A stretch of DNA of 64,000 nt from Mycobacterium sp. (GTDB taxonomy: Bacteria; Actinomycetota; Actinomycetes; Mycobacteriales; Mycobacteriaceae). Of this stretch, positions 46,342 to 55,955 are shown in pieces (positions within the stretch are counted from its first letter, which is position 1; every line of letters starts with the position of its first letter). The notes below the pieces were generated by a model. That model was not told the origin of the DNA, did not search any database, and saw only the letters and a list, made by a program, of their open reading frames with translations. The stretch spans positions 1 to 64,000 of the forward strand of contig JAOPWC010000002.1 in assembly GCA_025965895.1 (NCBI GenBank), written 5' to 3'. A program made the translations under genes and the position numbers.

Positions 46342-46662
46342 TCAGAAGTCAGCAGCGTCAACAGCAGGCCCGTGGCCGGGCAGCGCTTGGTCATACGTCG
46401 GGTGAGTCGTCACCCGAGCGAGAAGCTCACGAACACCAGGTTCGTCGTCGCTTCCGCGATAACTGTCTAACCACCGCTCGATCGTGGCTTTCATCTCCGC
46501 GGAAAGACCGCTGTCGACACGCACCAGTGTCGCCGTCAACGAGCGGATCGCGGCGAAGGTGTCTCCGACCGCGATCGCGATGTAGATCGCGTGGCGTTCC
46601 GCCACGCCCAGGTGCGGGTCGGCCACGGTGGCCAGTGCCCACGCCAATTCGATTTCGTTCAT
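46342..46662 (-). CDS. Small conserved hypothetical protein
   Basis: A 106-residue soluble helical protein (NEIELAWALATVADPHLGVA; HAIYIAIAVGDTFAAIRSL; VDSGLSAEMKATIERWLDSY). Composition is even and protein-like, and I recall comparable mycobacterial proteins of unknown function. ATG 46662 begins the conserved-looking part; the frame continues upstream into Arg-rich sequence that is rejected. No functional clue from neighbours. Confidence 0.6.
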   Translation of the reverse strand: MNEIELAWALATVADPHLGVAERHAIYIAIAVGDTFAAIRSLTATLVRVDSGLSAEMKATIERWLDSYRGSDDEPGVRELLARVTTHPTYDQALPGHGPAVDAADF

Positions 46663-46920
46663 GATTCTTAGATCCACGACGCTGGTTGGGCGCGTGCAGC
46701 GCGCCGCGAAGCCCGGCCGGTGTCTAGGCCCGACCCTCACTTTAAGGCGGTGCCATCTGTTTCGCGCACCATGAGCACGAGGCCAGCAGGACGAGACGAA
46801 GGCCTCGCGGCGGCGGTGAGCCGACATCCGGGCAGCCGGGATTAGGGCTCTGAGCCCTGAGCTCCTGGGCGGTGCCCTTGGCGGCGAGGACGGTGGACCG
46901 CTGGATGGGGCGACCCGTCG

Positions 46921-47370
46921 TCAGGGCGCCGGCGACCGCTCCGCGGATCCACGTCCGGTCTGTCGGGACCGGCGAACATGCCCGGCGTACCAGGCGGTGA
47001 ACGCCGCCGCGGCGACGAGGGCGACGTAGCTCAGGGTGTGGCAGGCCCATTGCGGCAGGAGCACGTGTTCCATCTGCATCCAGGCCAGCGCCGTGTTGAC
47101 GGTGAACACCGCAGCCCATGTCGCGCTGATGCGGACGTTGGTGCGAATAAAGAGCGGGTCATTCCACAGCGCCGGATCGGTGCTCTGGCGCGCGTAGGCA
47201 AGCGTGAACGGCTTGCCGATGAGCAGCGTGGCCCAGGTACCGACCGCCAACGCGCCGTTGGTCAGCACGCCCAGATGGCGCACGGTCCACAGATTGTGCA
47301 GCCCCACCACCGCGACGGTGGCACCGGTGAAGAACGAAATGACATGCTCGGCCCTCCTGGGCTCGCGATC
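46921..47370 (-). pseudogene. Truncated membrane protein, 5' end lost or shifted
   Basis: The readable part has about four helices (ATVAVVGLHNLWTVRHLGVL; GALAVGTWATLLIGKPFTLA; AAVFTVNTALAWMQ; CHTLSYVALVAAAAFTAW) and a basic tail. It looks like the C-terminal two-thirds of a larger membrane protein: it begins inside a helix (VISFFTGATV). An ATG with AGGAGGG near 47367 is in another frame, so either a frameshift right after the start or loss of the 5' part explains it. The open frame continues upstream as non-membrane sequence overlapping the acyltransferase gene. Function unknown. Confidence 0.5.
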
Positions 47371-47456
47371 ACAGCACCCCCTTGCGCGGAGGTTCACGGT
47401 GCTGATTGGCCTGCAGCTCGATCCCGGCGCTCGGCCCTGCGAAGACCGTTCCGCGA

Positions 47457-48308
47457 TTACGGCGTGACCGCCTCGCGCCACGTGCCGGGAACCATGTGGC
47501 GGTATGGGTCCGTCTTGCGGATGCGAAGCAGCTCAGCGAGATTGGACTCAAGCTCAGCTTTCACCGTGTCCCGGATCTGCGCCACCCACGTCTCCGTGGG
47601 TACCCGGTCCGGTTGCGTCGTGTCGACCGGCGGCGAGAAGCGTAGGTACATCCGTTGGGGACGGGGCAACAGGGTCGGTCCAATACCGCGAACCAGGGGC
47701 ATCGTCGCATCGGAGCGCCCATTCAGCCGCTGGCCCACCGCCTTCGCGAGGCGCCCCCAGCGGCCATCACGGGTGGTGAGGATTTTGTAGACGTCGTCAC
47801 CGCCGACCAGGGCGACGGGGACAATCGGGTAGTTGTTCTCAACCGCCAGGCGGGCGAATCCCGCGCGATCGCCCCACAGCAACGTGTAGAGCTCATCCCT
47901 GCCCTTGCCGACCTCCCGGCCGCCGCCGGGGAACACCAGGATCGGCTCATTGGCGTGCATCAGTTCCCGGGTCCCATACGGAGTGCCGACGATAGCGCCG
48001 AACGCGCTCATCAATTCTGCGGCAAAGCCTTTCAGTTTCCCGAACTGGCGATCGGCCAGTGGGCGGACCCTCTTTCCGATGTGCCGACGGACCACGTACG
48101 GAATGAGCAGCGTCTCCACGCCGGCGTACGTATGATTTCCCACCAGCAGAAACCTGCCGTCGGAGGGAAGAGAATCCAGCCCGTCGATATACGGCTTGTA
48201 CAGCCCGAGAAGCGGATCCAGCCTGTCCGCGAGCGCACCGAGCCCGCGCCGCATGGTCGCGACACGAAAGGGGTCGGGAATGGTCGCGGGGTGTGGCAGC
48301 GCCGACAT
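47457..48308 (-). CDS. Lysophospholipid/diacylglycerol acyltransferase-like enzyme
   Basis: A 283-residue acyltransferase of the PlsC/DGAT2-like group, transferring acyl chains to a lipid acceptor. The active-site segment LLVGNHTYAGVETLL has His with a downstream Glu instead of the standard HX4D. The glycerolipid-binding segment is EPILVFPGGGREVGKGRDEL, as in DGAT2-related proteins, followed by FARLAVENNYPIVPVALVGG. No clear transmembrane helix, so probably peripheral. ATG 48308 is the likely start. It may act in storage-lipid or envelope-lipid synthesis. Confidence 0.85.
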   Translation of the reverse strand: MSALPHPATIPDPFRVATMRRGLGALADRLDPLLGLYKPYIDGLDSLPSDGRFLLVGNHTYAGVETLLIPYVVRRHIGKRVRPLADRQFGKLKGFAAELMSAFGAIVGTPYGTRELMHANEPILVFPGGGREVGKGRDELYTLLWGDRAGFARLAVENNYPIVPVALVGGDDVYKILTTRDGRWGRLAKAVGQRLNGRSDATMPLVRGIGPTLLPRPQRMYLRFSPPVDTTQPDRVPTETWVAQIRDTVKAELESNLAELLRIRKTDPYRHMVPGTWREAVTP

Positions 48309-48903
48309 CGTGTACTTACCTCAGGGTTGGGACGGGAGAAGACCACCGCCGGCAACGGTGGAAACGTGCAGTGCCGGCGAAAGGACCCGAGTGCCGTCGG
48401 TTGTCGGCGCGGTGCCCTGTCCGGCCAACTGCGCGCGGCGGTAGGCACGCTGTTGATGCGATCTGCCCATTTCGTGTTCCTCTACATTCCCTTTCAGGCA
48501 TACACCGAATCTCTCTTGCCGGTGCTGGCCGCGGTGGCGACGGTGGGCTTCAGCCGGTCGGGCAATCCGGCCGCGGCAGGCTATGCAGCCGCGATGATGC
48601 TTTCTGTCGGTGTGGTCGGTAGTGGTGGTCCGCTCGTTGTGCCAGACATCACAGTTGCGGTGGCCTCCGCCGCCTAGGTTTGCATCACGGCGCGCCTGGC
48701 GATGCCACCCCTGCTGATCACCTCGCCGAGTATTTGTGCGGCCGCGAAATAGTTTCCCGCAGCTCGATCGGACGAAGATCGTTGTCAGCGGTCCGGATGC
48801 CTGTCATCAGCGGTGCTAGTAGGTCGTTGATCGTCACGTTAAGCGCCGAGGCGGCAACCGGTGCAGCCGTGAAGCTGGTCAATGTGCCGGTGTTGTGGTC
48901 CGC
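48309..48903. other. Gap; one weak hydrophobic frame
   Basis: About 595 bases. A plus-strand frame from ATG 48456 to 48677 encodes 73 residues with two hydrophobic stretches but has no ribosome site. Nothing else recognised. Confidence 0.35.
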
Positions 48904-49219
48904 CCGGGGTCTCGACCGTGCAATGCCGCGCTGGAGACGGCTGAGAAAGTCACTCGCGAAGAAGGCGCCGATGAGGCAGCCGAGGTGCTGCATTCGCTGC
49001 GCACCGCCGCAGGTGTGCTCGAACCCGATGAACTGCCCATCGCCGATTGCGATGACCTCAACGCGAGCCAAGCGGTGGCTGCGGTCAAGGAACTCACCGA
49101 TCGCTGAGATCCGGGCCATCATTGCGTACGAGGAGTCGCACAAGAACCGGCACGGCGTAAACTCCGCCGCACAGACCCGTCTCGCCCAAATCGCCCAACA
49201 AATCGCCGGAATCCCCTGA
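48904..49219 (+). pseudogene. Frameshifted small helical protein gene
   Basis: Two frames join into one conserved-looking C-terminal domain. The first reads NAALETAEKVTREEGADEAA, then ELPIADCDDLNASQAVAAVK and ELTD, and hits a stop at 49107. The second continues AEIRAIIAYEESHKNRHGVN, then SAAQTRLAQIAQQIAGIP to 49219. The joined sequence has the pattern LPIxxYDxL...Q.V..V..L....I...I.YE..HKNR of short actinobacterial proteins (DUF8129-like by memory). A one- or two-base indel near 49100 breaks it, and the 5' end is not found. Confidence 0.65.
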
Positions 49220-49850
49220 GATCGACTCGATCCCGCGTTGCGGGACCGCGTTCTCGACGCGGTCCGATAAGCGCTGACCCGCTCACCAACGGTTATTGTG
49301 CCGTCAACCCGGTTATCCCATCGTGACACCTCCACCCGGGATGCCAGCTCCAGCACCACAATGGCCCTGAATGTTCTTGTCAGGCTTCGCATTCAGCTGC
49401 AAAAGCGGGGTTGCATCGACGGGTCCGTCGCGTCACCAGCGACACCCAACGCGCGCGAATCAGGAACCCCCGGCGCTCCTCGAATCGAACGCGAGCGCTT
49501 GAAGAGATGGTGGACGGTGCCCTGGCGTCGGTGGCGGCGCGCTCAGCCCAAAGCGCAGCGTTATTCGATAGGGATGGCTCTTGCTGGAGAGGTCGGAAGT
49601 CCGCGTAGAAGAGGGCTTTGGTCTCTGACCGGTTTGGCCATAGGCCGCCATGCTGGGACGCGGAAATCCGTGGATGCGACGTTTGCCATCGCCGGGCTGG
49701 GAGTAATCCGACTCGGCCTTGGCCTACGGAAAGTTTGACGGGAACTGTTTTTTTCGTTTCAAACGGATTTCGTGATCCGGCCCGCAACGCCTTGCGCTGC
49801 CCGCTAGGGTTCGGGGGCGTAAACCATGTACGTCACGAGGGGGAAGCGAC
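49220..49850. other. Gap without recognised gene
   Basis: About 630 bases ahead of the PE-PPE-domain gene. It holds that gene's promoter region and ribosome site (GAGGGGGAAG). Other frames are short and unsupported. Confidence 0.4.
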
Positions 49851-51461
49851 GTGGCCAAACACGCTGTTAAGGACCGTAAGCGTCAGGAGCGTAAGCGCAA
49901 GAAACCGACGGGCCGGGCCAGCAGGGTCAGCGCCATTTCCGCTGCGGGCGTGCTCGCGGGGGGTATGGTGCTGTCGCCCTTCTCCCATTCGGCGGAGTTG
50001 GCGGTCCACAAAGTCCTCGCAGATGTGTTGCTGAGCGCCGGATCAATTATTTTCATCGACGGCAACAACTATCCCAATCATTCCGAGCGCATGGCGGGCC
50101 AGCTGAGTGGCCAATATCAATACCAAGCTTGCTCCGCGGCCGGCTGCGTCCCCCTGGCCACACCGCTGCCGCAGTCCGACCCCAACGCACCCAAGTACTA
50201 CTTCATCAACAACACCTCTGTGTACCCCGGCACGCTGGGCCTGTACAACGGGCTGGGGGCGCCCAGCGGCGACGTGTCCATTGCCGACGGCCAAGCTGCG
50301 CTGCACAACCAAATCACGAGTAGCCAGACGCCCGTCACCGTCGTCGGCTACTCGGAAGGGGCCGTCGCAGCATCCCACGAAGTCTCGGCCGTCGGCCCTG
50401 GGAAAAACGTCAGCTTTGTTCTGATCGCCGACGCCGAGCGACCCAACGGCGGGCTTCTGGCCAGGATGCCGGCGGGAACCTACATCCCCCTGCTGGGCAT
50501 TACCGGAGGCAGCGCGACGTCGTCGACGGGGGCCCCGGTCGTGATGGTGACGCAGCAATACGACGGCGTCGCCGACGCGCCGGCATATCCGTTGAACGTG
50601 GTGGCGGACGCGAACGCGGTCCTGGGTTTCGTCTATCTGCACAGCAATTACTACACGGTGGATCCCAATGGCTCCGGAACCGTCGTTACGCAGTCCGCCA
50701 ACATGACCGACATCCTCGTCCTGGCACCCGTCGGTGAGTTGCCGATCTTGATGCCGCTCGCTCAGGCGGGTGTGCCGCAGCCGATTCTGGTCGCGCTCGA
50801 TCCGGCCTTCCGCGCGGTCATTGAGACCGGATACGCTCGGAGCAGCGATCCGTCCCAGCAGGTCAGGTTCGCGCTTCTGCCGCCGGTATCGGCGTTGCCC
50901 GGTGACGCAACGGGTGTTGTGGTCGGGTTTGTCACGACAGCGCAACAGCTGCCGGGCGCGATGGTGGCGAGCGTGCCAGGCGGCCCGACTGTCGTCGTGC
51001 TGACACCCATGAAGACGAATACGCCGGTGTCGCCGCCGTCGACGGTGAAGCCGTCGACGGAGACTGCGCCTTTAGAAAAGACGCAGGTGGTATCAAACGT
51101 GACGCCGACGCCGCACGTGAAGTCCGAAACGGTCTCGGACACAACGAGCGGGACTGATGTGGTGCAGCAGCTACCTGCGGACTCACCCAAGCCGCCGCCG
51201 AAGGCTTCCCTACCAGACCCGGCACCGAGCAGTACCGGCGCCACGAAACGGGCTGAGACGGGCACGCTGAACCAGCGATCCCCGAACAAGTTCTTTCCGA
51301 CAGACTCGGCGGGCACGAGCACCGGAAGCGGCACGTCGTCAAACGCGAGCAACCCGATTCAGGGTGCGATGACCGGCGTCGCGAACGCAATCGGTTCGGT
51401 GACAAGCAGTTTGGCGAAGGCCGCCGCAGGGGCCAGCACCGCGGCGCACAGCGGAAACTAA
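49851..51461 (+). CDS. Exported PE-PPE-domain (PF08237) serine hydrolase
   Basis: A 536-residue protein. A Lys/Arg-rich N-terminus and a hydrophobic signal/anchor (about 26-44) are followed by a PE-PPE-type alpha/beta-hydrolase domain (about 60-330). The putative triad is Ser168 in VVGYSEGA, Asp238 in TQQYDGVAD and His264 in YLHSNYY. The last 170 residues are low-complexity Pro/Thr/Ser. In mycobacteria this domain usually follows a PE or PPE targeting module for type VII export; here that module is absent and a Sec-type signal takes its place. GTG 49851 follows GAGGGGGAAG. Esterase activity is expected from family members. Confidence 0.85.
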   Translation: MAKHAVKDRKRQERKRKKPTGRASRVSAISAAGVLAGGMVLSPFSHSAELAVHKVLADVLLSAGSIIFIDGNNYPNHSERMAGQLSGQYQYQACSAAGCVPLATPLPQSDPNAPKYYFINNTSVYPGTLGLYNGLGAPSGDVSIADGQAALHNQITSSQTPVTVVGYSEGAVAASHEVSAVGPGKNVSFVLIADAERPNGGLLARMPAGTYIPLLGITGGSATSSTGAPVVMVTQQYDGVADAPAYPLNVVADANAVLGFVYLHSNYYTVDPNGSGTVVTQSANMTDILVLAPVGELPILMPLAQAGVPQPILVALDPAFRAVIETGYARSSDPSQQVRFALLPPVSALPGDATGVVVGFVTTAQQLPGAMVASVPGGPTVVVLTPMKTNTPVSPPSTVKPSTETAPLEKTQVVSNVTPTPHVKSETVSDTTSGTDVVQQLPADSPKPPPKASLPDPAPSSTGATKRAETGTLNQRSPNKFFPTDSAGTSTGSGTSSNASNPIQGAMTGVANAIGSVTSSLAKAAAGASTAAHSGN

Positions 51462-51666
51462 CTGCCTCGACGACCACCCCGCTACCTGCGCCCGGTCGAG
51501 GTCGGTTGCCGCATCCGTATCGGCTGGAAAGACGCTGGGGCAGTCGACGGTGCCGACCGACGGTATCGGCCCGGGAAACCGCGGGCCTTAGCCACCGGCG
51601 ATACGCCGTTTGCGAAGCGCGACCGAGTCGTGACTTCAGTTGGTCGGTCTCAGTTCGCCTGCCTGC

Positions 51667-52500
51667 CTACCGCGCGATTTGGCCCACGTAATATCCGAGC
51701 CGATCTTCGACGTCCCCAGGCTTGTGGAAGCCACTGGCCATGAGCGCTTTGATGGCATCCTGGGCGGCGGGTCGCCCAAGCGATGCGATGCACGCATCCC
51801 ACCCGGCGGCGAGTTCGACGTCCGGCGGCAGGCTTGTGTTGACGAGGCGTTTGGTATTGGCGATCGCCCATTTGTCGAACCCGGCGATCCGGGTCGCGAG
51901 CGCCTCGACGAACGCGTCTAGATCGGCGTCGGGGAGGGCACGATTGACGTATCCGTAGGCTTCGGCCTGATCACCCCGGATGTCTTCGGAGCTCAACAGC
52001 ACCTCAAGGGCGCGGTTTCGGCCGATGAGGTGGGGCAGCCGGGCCATGGGGCCACCGCCGGCGACCATCCCCACGCCCACCTCCCATTGCGAGAGGATGG
52101 CCTTTTCGCGGCTGGCGAAACTCATGTCGCAGGCGAGCGTGATCTCGCTGCCGTTGCCCGTCGCACGCCCACGGATGAGGGCGATGGAGACGACTGGCAG
52201 GCGGGTCAGACGCGCGAGGAAGTCCGGCCAAGGCGGCAAGCCCGTCGGACCGGCCGGCATTGCGGTCAAGTCTTCGAGCTTGGCCAAGAAGTCGGAGTGA
52301 TTCAGGAAGTAGTCGTCGACGGCGCTGTCGAAGACCACGACCCTGACGTGCTCGTCGGCTTCCAGGGCGTTGATGAGTTCCTGAAACTGCTGGACCATTT
52401 CCGGGCCCATGACGTTGATCGGCGGGTTGTCGATGGTGACTCGCCAATAGGCAGGCGACCGTCGGTCAAGGCGGATCTGTTCGGAGTTCACCGTTGTCAT
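51667..52500 (-). CDS. Enoyl-CoA hydratase/isomerase-family protein
   Basis: A 277-residue crotonase-fold protein. Visible features are VTIDNPPINVMGPEMVQQF, the oxyanion-hole region LIRGRATGNGSEITLACDMS, and GVGMVAGGGPMARLPHLIGR, then EVLLSSEDIRGDQAEAYGYV. The usual A-x-x-G-G-G-x-E element reads RATGNGSE, keeping one Glu. Substrate unknown. It is the last gene of a minus-strand series (duplicated MIase-like, VOC, GlcG-like, this), 69 bases after the GlcG-like gene, so co-transcription is plausible. Confidence 0.88.
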   Translation of the reverse strand: MTTVNSEQIRLDRRSPAYWRVTIDNPPINVMGPEMVQQFQELINALEADEHVRVVVFDSAVDDYFLNHSDFLAKLEDLTAMPAGPTGLPPWPDFLARLTRLPVVSIALIRGRATGNGSEITLACDMSFASREKAILSQWEVGVGMVAGGGPMARLPHLIGRNRALEVLLSSEDIRGDQAEAYGYVNRALPDADLDAFVEALATRIAGFDKWAIANTKRLVNTSLPPDVELAAGWDACIASLGRPAAQDAIKALMASGFHKPGDVEDRLGYYVGQIAR

Positions 52501-52569
52501 TGGATTCTCCCTGTATTCGTAGTGTCGTAAACCGGTTGAGTGCCCGTAACGGCTTTCTCGAGCAACGGA

Positions 52570-53085
52570 TTATTCGTTCGTCGCCGAGAGTTGGTTGACT
52601 ACTGCCGCGCCTGCCTGGCTGACGACCTCGTCCTGGGAATCCGTGCCTCCCGAAACGCCGATTGCGCCGATGATCACTCCGTGGTCGATCAGTGGAATGC
52701 CACCGCGAGACGCAATGACCCCATCGAAGGCCAGCAGGTAGTTGAGCCGCATCAGCTGGATGCCGTCCTCGAATATCTTGGTGGGGCGCCGGAAGGTCAC
52801 GGCTGCTCGCGCCTTGTGTTCCGCGATCTGAATGGCGGCAAGCATCGCGCCATCCATTCGTTGGAAGGCGACCAAGTTACCGCCGGAGTCGGCGACCGCT
52901 AGGTTCATCTTCCAATTCCGCTGTTTCGCCTCCGCCACAGCGGCGTGAATAACGGCCTGGGCGCGGTCCAGTGATATCGGGGGACCGTAGGGCACGTCGA
53001 ATGGCATTTCGTCTGGGATGGCATCCAGCGGGTTCGACGTGGCGGGCTGTCCTTCATTGTCGCTGTATGTTTTGTTGCTTGACAT
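52570..53085 (-). CDS. GlcG/HbpS-like protein
   Basis: A 171-residue protein of the GlcG/HbpS family (haem-degrading or haem-binding group; PF03928). Typical features are the N-terminal helix SLDRAQAVIHAAVAEAKQRN, MNLAVADSGGNLVAFQRMDG, then the region ASRGGIPLIDHGVIIGAIGV and SGGTDSQDE. No signal peptide, so cytosolic. In other bacteria such genes sit in catabolic or oxidative-stress operons; the precise reaction is unknown. It lies between the VOC and the enoyl-CoA hydratase-family genes. Confidence 0.88.
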   Translation of the reverse strand: MSSNKTYSDNEGQPATSNPLDAIPDEMPFDVPYGPPISLDRAQAVIHAAVAEAKQRNWKMNLAVADSGGNLVAFQRMDGAMLAAIQIAEHKARAAVTFRRPTKIFEDGIQLMRLNYLLAFDGVIASRGGIPLIDHGVIIGAIGVSGGTDSQDEVVSQAGAAVVNQLSATNE

Positions 53086-53240
53086 TTCATTGGCCTCCGG
53101 TGGTTTGGGAAGTTATCTTCAAACGGCTATGCCATCCCCGACGCTGGGCTTCGTCGGCGTCTTCCTTGCGAGCCAGCGGAACTTCTGCGCGGCGATACTT
53201 ACGTCTGGTCGACGGTGCGCCCGCCGGGACGATGGCATTT

Positions 53241-53855
53241 TCATTCGGGTGGTTCGGCACCGGCGTATTCGGCCACCACGTATTCGGCGTACCAATCGGG
53301 CCAGTTCGGATCGGGCTGTCCGATCCGGTTCTCGTGCTCTCCGTGAGCGGTCGCCGCTCGTCGAAGTGCATTCGCGAGCTCGCCTGCAGAACTGAACGAC
53401 GTCGTGGCGTCAATTCGCCCCGGCAGCCGAGCCGTGATCTCTTGTAGCCACCAGCCGTTGCCGTCGGGGTCGCTGAAGGAGGCGAACGAGGCATAGCTCT
53501 GGTGCTCCGGGTGTGGGCCGGGGACTCTGCCGTTGATGCCGGCGTGGTGAAACACACCGCCGACGTCGTGGAAGACCACACTGACCTCGACTCCCGCTGC
53601 CATCAACTCGGTTCGCGCGGCGTCGATGTCGGTGACTGCGAGATGCAGCCCGGTGACCGGGGCCGTTCCCGCTGAGGTGATTCCGGTGCCGAAGATGATC
53701 GAGCACGGTGAGCCCGGGGGTGTCAGCTCAACGACACGGAAGTCGTCGCCTGCCGCGACATCGGCGTCCAGACGCCATCCCAGTGACAGGTAGAAGTGTT
53801 TGGCCCGGTCAACGTCGGTCACGGGAAGCACTACGACCTCCAGCTTAATGTCCAT
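53241..53855 (-). CDS. VOC-superfamily (glyoxalase/dioxygenase-like) protein
   Basis: A 204-residue protein with one VOC domain: KLEVVVLPVTDVDRAKHFYL, SLGWRLDAD, LHLAVTDIDAARTELMAAGV, then ASFSDPDGNGWWLQEIT. A C-terminal extension of about 65 residues (ELANALRRAATAHGEHENRI; WPDWYAEYVVAEYAG) looks like the VOC-associated tail of several uncharacterised mycobacterial proteins. ATG 53855 follows AGAGGA and gives the domain start; the longer frame is rejected. Probably metal-dependent; substrate unknown. Confidence 0.87.
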   Translation of the reverse strand: MDIKLEVVVLPVTDVDRAKHFYLSLGWRLDADVAAGDDFRVVELTPPGSPCSIIFGTGITSAGTAPVTGLHLAVTDIDAARTELMAAGVEVSVVFHDVGGVFHHAGINGRVPGPHPEHQSYASFASFSDPDGNGWWLQEITARLPGRIDATTSFSSAGELANALRRAATAHGEHENRIGQPDPNWPDWYAEYVVAEYAGAEPPE

Positions 53856-54073
53856 GCTTTTGTTCCTCTGGGTAAGGGCCGCCGTGGTGCCCGCGACGCG
53901 CGGGCTGATTGCTTTCGTTGGCTGTACGCGCACAGCCAAGACATTGGCTCCATCGAATAGCACAATCGCGGCAAAGGCATTGCACCGCGGACGATCTGAC
54001 GCGTCGCGCGCAATGTCAGCATCTTGCGCACCGATGACGGTTGAGCCACATGGCGTAGGAGGCGCACATGATG

Positions 54074-54676
54074 TCACGCCAGGGTGGCGGGGTCACTGGG
54101 ATGCGGCGAGAGTTGCGTGGTCGCCGCCGTCATCCACGGGTAGAGGGGCAACGACTTCATGATGTTGTCGAGCTCATCGGGGTCGCGGGCGTTCCACAAG
54201 CCGAGAGTTCGCCGGACGGACTCCTCTGCGGGCAGCGCCCACAACCGCCGGAGGTGGCCTTGGCTGGAAAGCTCGCGAGCACGCTGGGCTTCGCGGTCGA
54301 ACTTGTCATCCACGGCAATGGAAGGCGTCCCGTCCGGGACGGTAATTGTCATGGCGATCAGAAACTCCCGGCCTGGCCCGACACCGGACAGCGCGGGATC
54401 GTTCGGGTGCGGCGAAAGCGTCGTCACTTTGTCGGTGCGCCAGATCCGCAGCGGCATCGACGCGAGCACGCTTTCAAGGTCGTCGGCGTCATCGGCAGAG
54501 AAGAGACCCAGCGTGCGCCACTCGCCGGGTTGCAATGGGGGACGCCACAAACGGTGCAGGCTTCCGCGCTCTGCGAGGTCGTGCGAGTGGGCGGCCTCAC
54601 GTTGCCGCACCTCGCCCACGGCTTCCTCGGTCGTGCCCTCGGGGACGTGGGTCGTCATGGTGACCAGGAACTCCAC
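54074..54676 (-). CDS. Tandem muconolactone-isomerase-like protein
   Basis: A 200-residue protein built of two copies of a muconolactone delta-isomerase-like (ferredoxin-like barrel) unit. Copy 1 (1 to about 95) begins MEFLVTMTTHVPEGT and ends MPLRIWRTDKVTTLSPHPND. Copy 2 (about 104-200) begins EFLIAMTITVPDGT and ends LPLYPWMTAATTQLSPHPSD. The normal enzyme is a single unit of about 95 residues in the catechol ortho-cleavage pathway. Internal duplication could alter the oligomer or the function. It belongs to the same minus-strand series as the VOC gene. Confidence 0.85.
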   Translation of the reverse strand: MEFLVTMTTHVPEGTTEEAVGEVRQREAAHSHDLAERGSLHRLWRPPLQPGEWRTLGLFSADDADDLESVLASMPLRIWRTDKVTTLSPHPNDPALSGVGPGREFLIAMTITVPDGTPSIAVDDKFDREAQRARELSSQGHLRRLWALPAEESVRRTLGLWNARDPDELDNIMKSLPLYPWMTAATTQLSPHPSDPATLA

Positions 54677-54774
54677 GATGCCTCCTTGACGAAGTTATCT
54701 GTGGGGCAGGCGATTTCGAATCGATGCGACCTCGTTATTGCGCACTGTCAATCCTGGAGCGAGTTTGTTGGACA

Positions 54775-55465
54775 CTAAAGTGTACCCAGGATTTGCTCTG
54801 CCAAGGGTGCGGCTGACGCGGGGTTCTGGCCGGTGAACAGATTGCGGTCCACGACCGTGTAGGGCTTCCAGATCTCGCCGCGGGTGAACTTGACGCCCAT
54901 CTTGACCAGTTCGTCCTCGACGGTCCACCTGGCTTTTTCGCGCAGTCCGACCGCGTCCTCTTCATCGTTGGTGTACGCCGTGACCTGGTACCCGGCGAAG
55001 GGTGAAGCACCTTTCCGTCGGGTGGCCAGCATGGCGGCCGGCGCATGGCAGACGATCGGCCAGGGGCTTGCCGGACGCGAGGGCGGCGGTGAGCAATCGG
55101 CCCGAGTCGGCGTTCTGCCACATGTCCTCCATGGGACCATGGCCACCGGGATAGTAGACGGCGTCATAGTCGTCCAGACGGGCGTCAGCCAGCTCGATCG
55201 GCCGGCGCAACTCCTCGGCGGACCGAATGATTTCCTCGAGATCGAGGGCGATCTGCGCACTGCCGGCCATGGCGGGCCGCAGGCTCATCGCGTCCACGTA
55301 CCGCACGACGCCGCCGGGGGTGGCCACCACGACCTCGTGCCCCGCTGCGGTGAGTGCGCGGTAGGGGGCGGCGAACTCTTCGGCCCAGTAACCGGTCGGA
55401 TGCCTGGTGCCGTCCTTGAGCGTCCAATAACTCGTTGCGGTCATGACGAAAAGAAGTTTGGCCAT
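54775..55465 (-). pseudogene. DJ-1/PfpI-type (Hsp31-like) protein, frameshifted
   Basis: The N-terminal half reads AKLLFVMTATSYWTLKDGTR, GYWAEEFAAPYRAL, ATPGGVVRYVDAM and YYPGGHGPMEDMW. After SGKPLA (near 55064) the frame is wrong. The expected IVCHAPAAMLA nucleophile loop with its Cys and the rest of the domain (VTAYTNDEEDAV, then GREIWKPYTV-like end) are found one frame over, ending at 54775. One extra or two missing bases explain it; otherwise the gene is complete (about 230 residues). Intact relatives act as glyoxalase III, chaperone or deglycase-like proteins. Recent mutation or a sequencing error. Confidence 0.87.
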
Positions 55466-55955
55466 CAGATCATGATAGGGAACCACGAGCAGATCCTGTC
55501 CGGGCTCCCGACTGCTCGAAATGGTCAAGATCGTACGCGCGCCGCGTCGGCCGTGACGATAACTAGCAAAGACCAGATTTGCATCGAACCGACGCTTCCA
55601 GCGGTGGCATGCCATGCGATCAGTCATCGGCAGTCGCGCAGGGCCCCTTACAGGTGCTCGGCGCTGGCGAACACCGCCCCGTGCGGATCGAAAAGAATTG
55701 TCCTACATCGAATATCTCGCATCAGAAGTACCGGCAGGACGTTCCACCACTCGCGCATCTACGGGGGCGCCACGCGCCGATGCGAGGAGGGTGGCACCGA
55801 CTGTCGCCGACAATCCCTCACAGCAAGATCTCAGCGACGGGGCGGCGCGCACCCAGGCTCATCGGAATTGCGGGTTTTCCACTACCGGGAAGGCGACTGC
55901 TGCTGATATTTTTTTGCAAGAGGGCGGCGAGGCCTGAGCGGTCGGGAGCGGGTCA
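55466..55955. other. Gap between divergent genes
   Basis: About 490 bases between the DJ-1-like and PrpD-like genes; should hold both promoters. No clear operator or coding frame. Confidence 0.4.

Noticed and set aside
48456..48677. 73-codon plus-strand frame with two hydrophobic stretches
   Set aside because: No ribosome site, no homologue recalled, lies in a decayed stretch.
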